Origin: Lentimicrobiaceae bacterium
GTDB taxonomy: Bacteria; Bacteroidota; Bacteroidia; Bacteroidales; WCHB1-69
Assembly: GCA_009787485.1 (NCBI GenBank)
Contig: WQWP01000141.1
Location: 1-5,608 of the forward strand
Direction: 5' to 3'
Length of the DNA stretch: 5,608 nucleotides
This document shows, one piece after another, positions 5,434 through 5,608 of this stretch (position 1 is its first letter; each line of letters opens with the position of its first letter). Made by a program: the position numbers and the translations under genes. The notes beneath the pieces are model-generated. The model worked only from the letters and a program-made list of their open reading frames with translations. It ran no database searches and was not told the origin of the DNA.

Positions 5434-5608
5434 TTATTCCATCACACACCTCACACTCAACCCATCCATCTTGTTTTTCAAATCGCTCAGGAGGTAGTTA
5501 CAGTAATAAGTCAGGTAGAAGTGGTAGGCGTTGGCGCCCGCAGGGGTGTCGCTTGCCCACCAACCGGCAAAGCCGTACAGGTCTTGATATCTGTTTAAAG
5601 CGCCATTG
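5434..5608 (-). CDS. FISUMP-domain protein, C-terminal fragment (partial)
   Basis: An open frame enters from the right edge and ends at a TAA at 5434-5436, giving 58 complete codons including the stop. The peptide reads NGALNRYQDLYGFAGWWASD, then NAYHFYLTYYCN and a terminal DGLSVRCVME. The pattern of an aromatic G-x-x-G-W-W-A-S block, a Y-rich strand and a closing GLSVRC is the C-terminus of the FISUMP domain (Fibrobacter succinogenes major paralogous domain, TIGR02145), a cysteine-containing module of secreted or surface lipoproteins in Fibrobacter and Bacteroidetes, often present in many paralogues. Its exact function is unknown. The N-terminus, any signal peptide and further domains lie outside the window. 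The protein ends at the domain boundary, with no added sorting domain. Confidence 0.88.
   Translation of the reverse strand, partial: NGALNRYQDLYGFAGWWASDTPAGANAYHFYLTYYCNYLLSDLKNKMDGLSVRCVME

Noticed and set aside
5290..5598. 102-aa plus-strand open frame at the right end
   Set aside because: It is antisense to the parE start and the FISUMP fragment, both of which have strong family signatures.

Overview
The window looks like a piece of a chromosome from a member of the Bacteroidota (Bacteroidetes), moderately AT-rich. The evidence is a FISUMP-domain protein end, a ParE of the short Bacteroidetes type (about 613 aa), a BlaI-type repressor paired with an M56 peptidase carrying a TonB C-terminal domain, and promoter-like TAnnTTTG boxes, the -7 element typical of this phylum, ahead of two genes. 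No phage, plasmid, CRISPR or defence gene is visible, and no RNA gene was recognised.

All supported genes lie on the minus strand, so transcription runs from high to low coordinates. From the right: the last 57 residues of a FISUMP-domain protein (5434-5608); after 33 bp, parE, topoisomerase IV subunit B (3559-5400); a repeat-rich 200-bp spacer (3359-3558); a class I/II PLP-dependent aminotransferase (2144-3358); a 92-bp AT-rich spacer with a good promoter match; a two-gene sensor/repressor operon made of a BlaI/MecI-family repressor (1698-2051) and, 1 nt later, an M56 metallopeptidase with TonB C-terminal domain (329-1696); then a 208-bp palindromic repeat (122-329) and what may be the start of another minus-strand gene (1-87).

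Only the BlaI and M56 genes form an evident functional unit: the membrane peptidase would sense an envelope signal and lead to loss of the repressor. No beta-lactamase or other obvious target lies beside them. The parE and aminotransferase genes are housekeeping genes with no clear link to their neighbours; parC is not in the window.

The least ordinary parts are the non-coding ones. One is a symmetric set of four hairpins around two mirror-placed 20-bp palindromes, with paired base changes that keep the stems intact. The other is a perfect 14-bp tandem array (7.5 copies, itself built of 7-bp units) whose last copy supplies the parE stop codon. Both repeats run into the stop codon of the upstream gene. 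I do not see a clearly new multi-gene system here.
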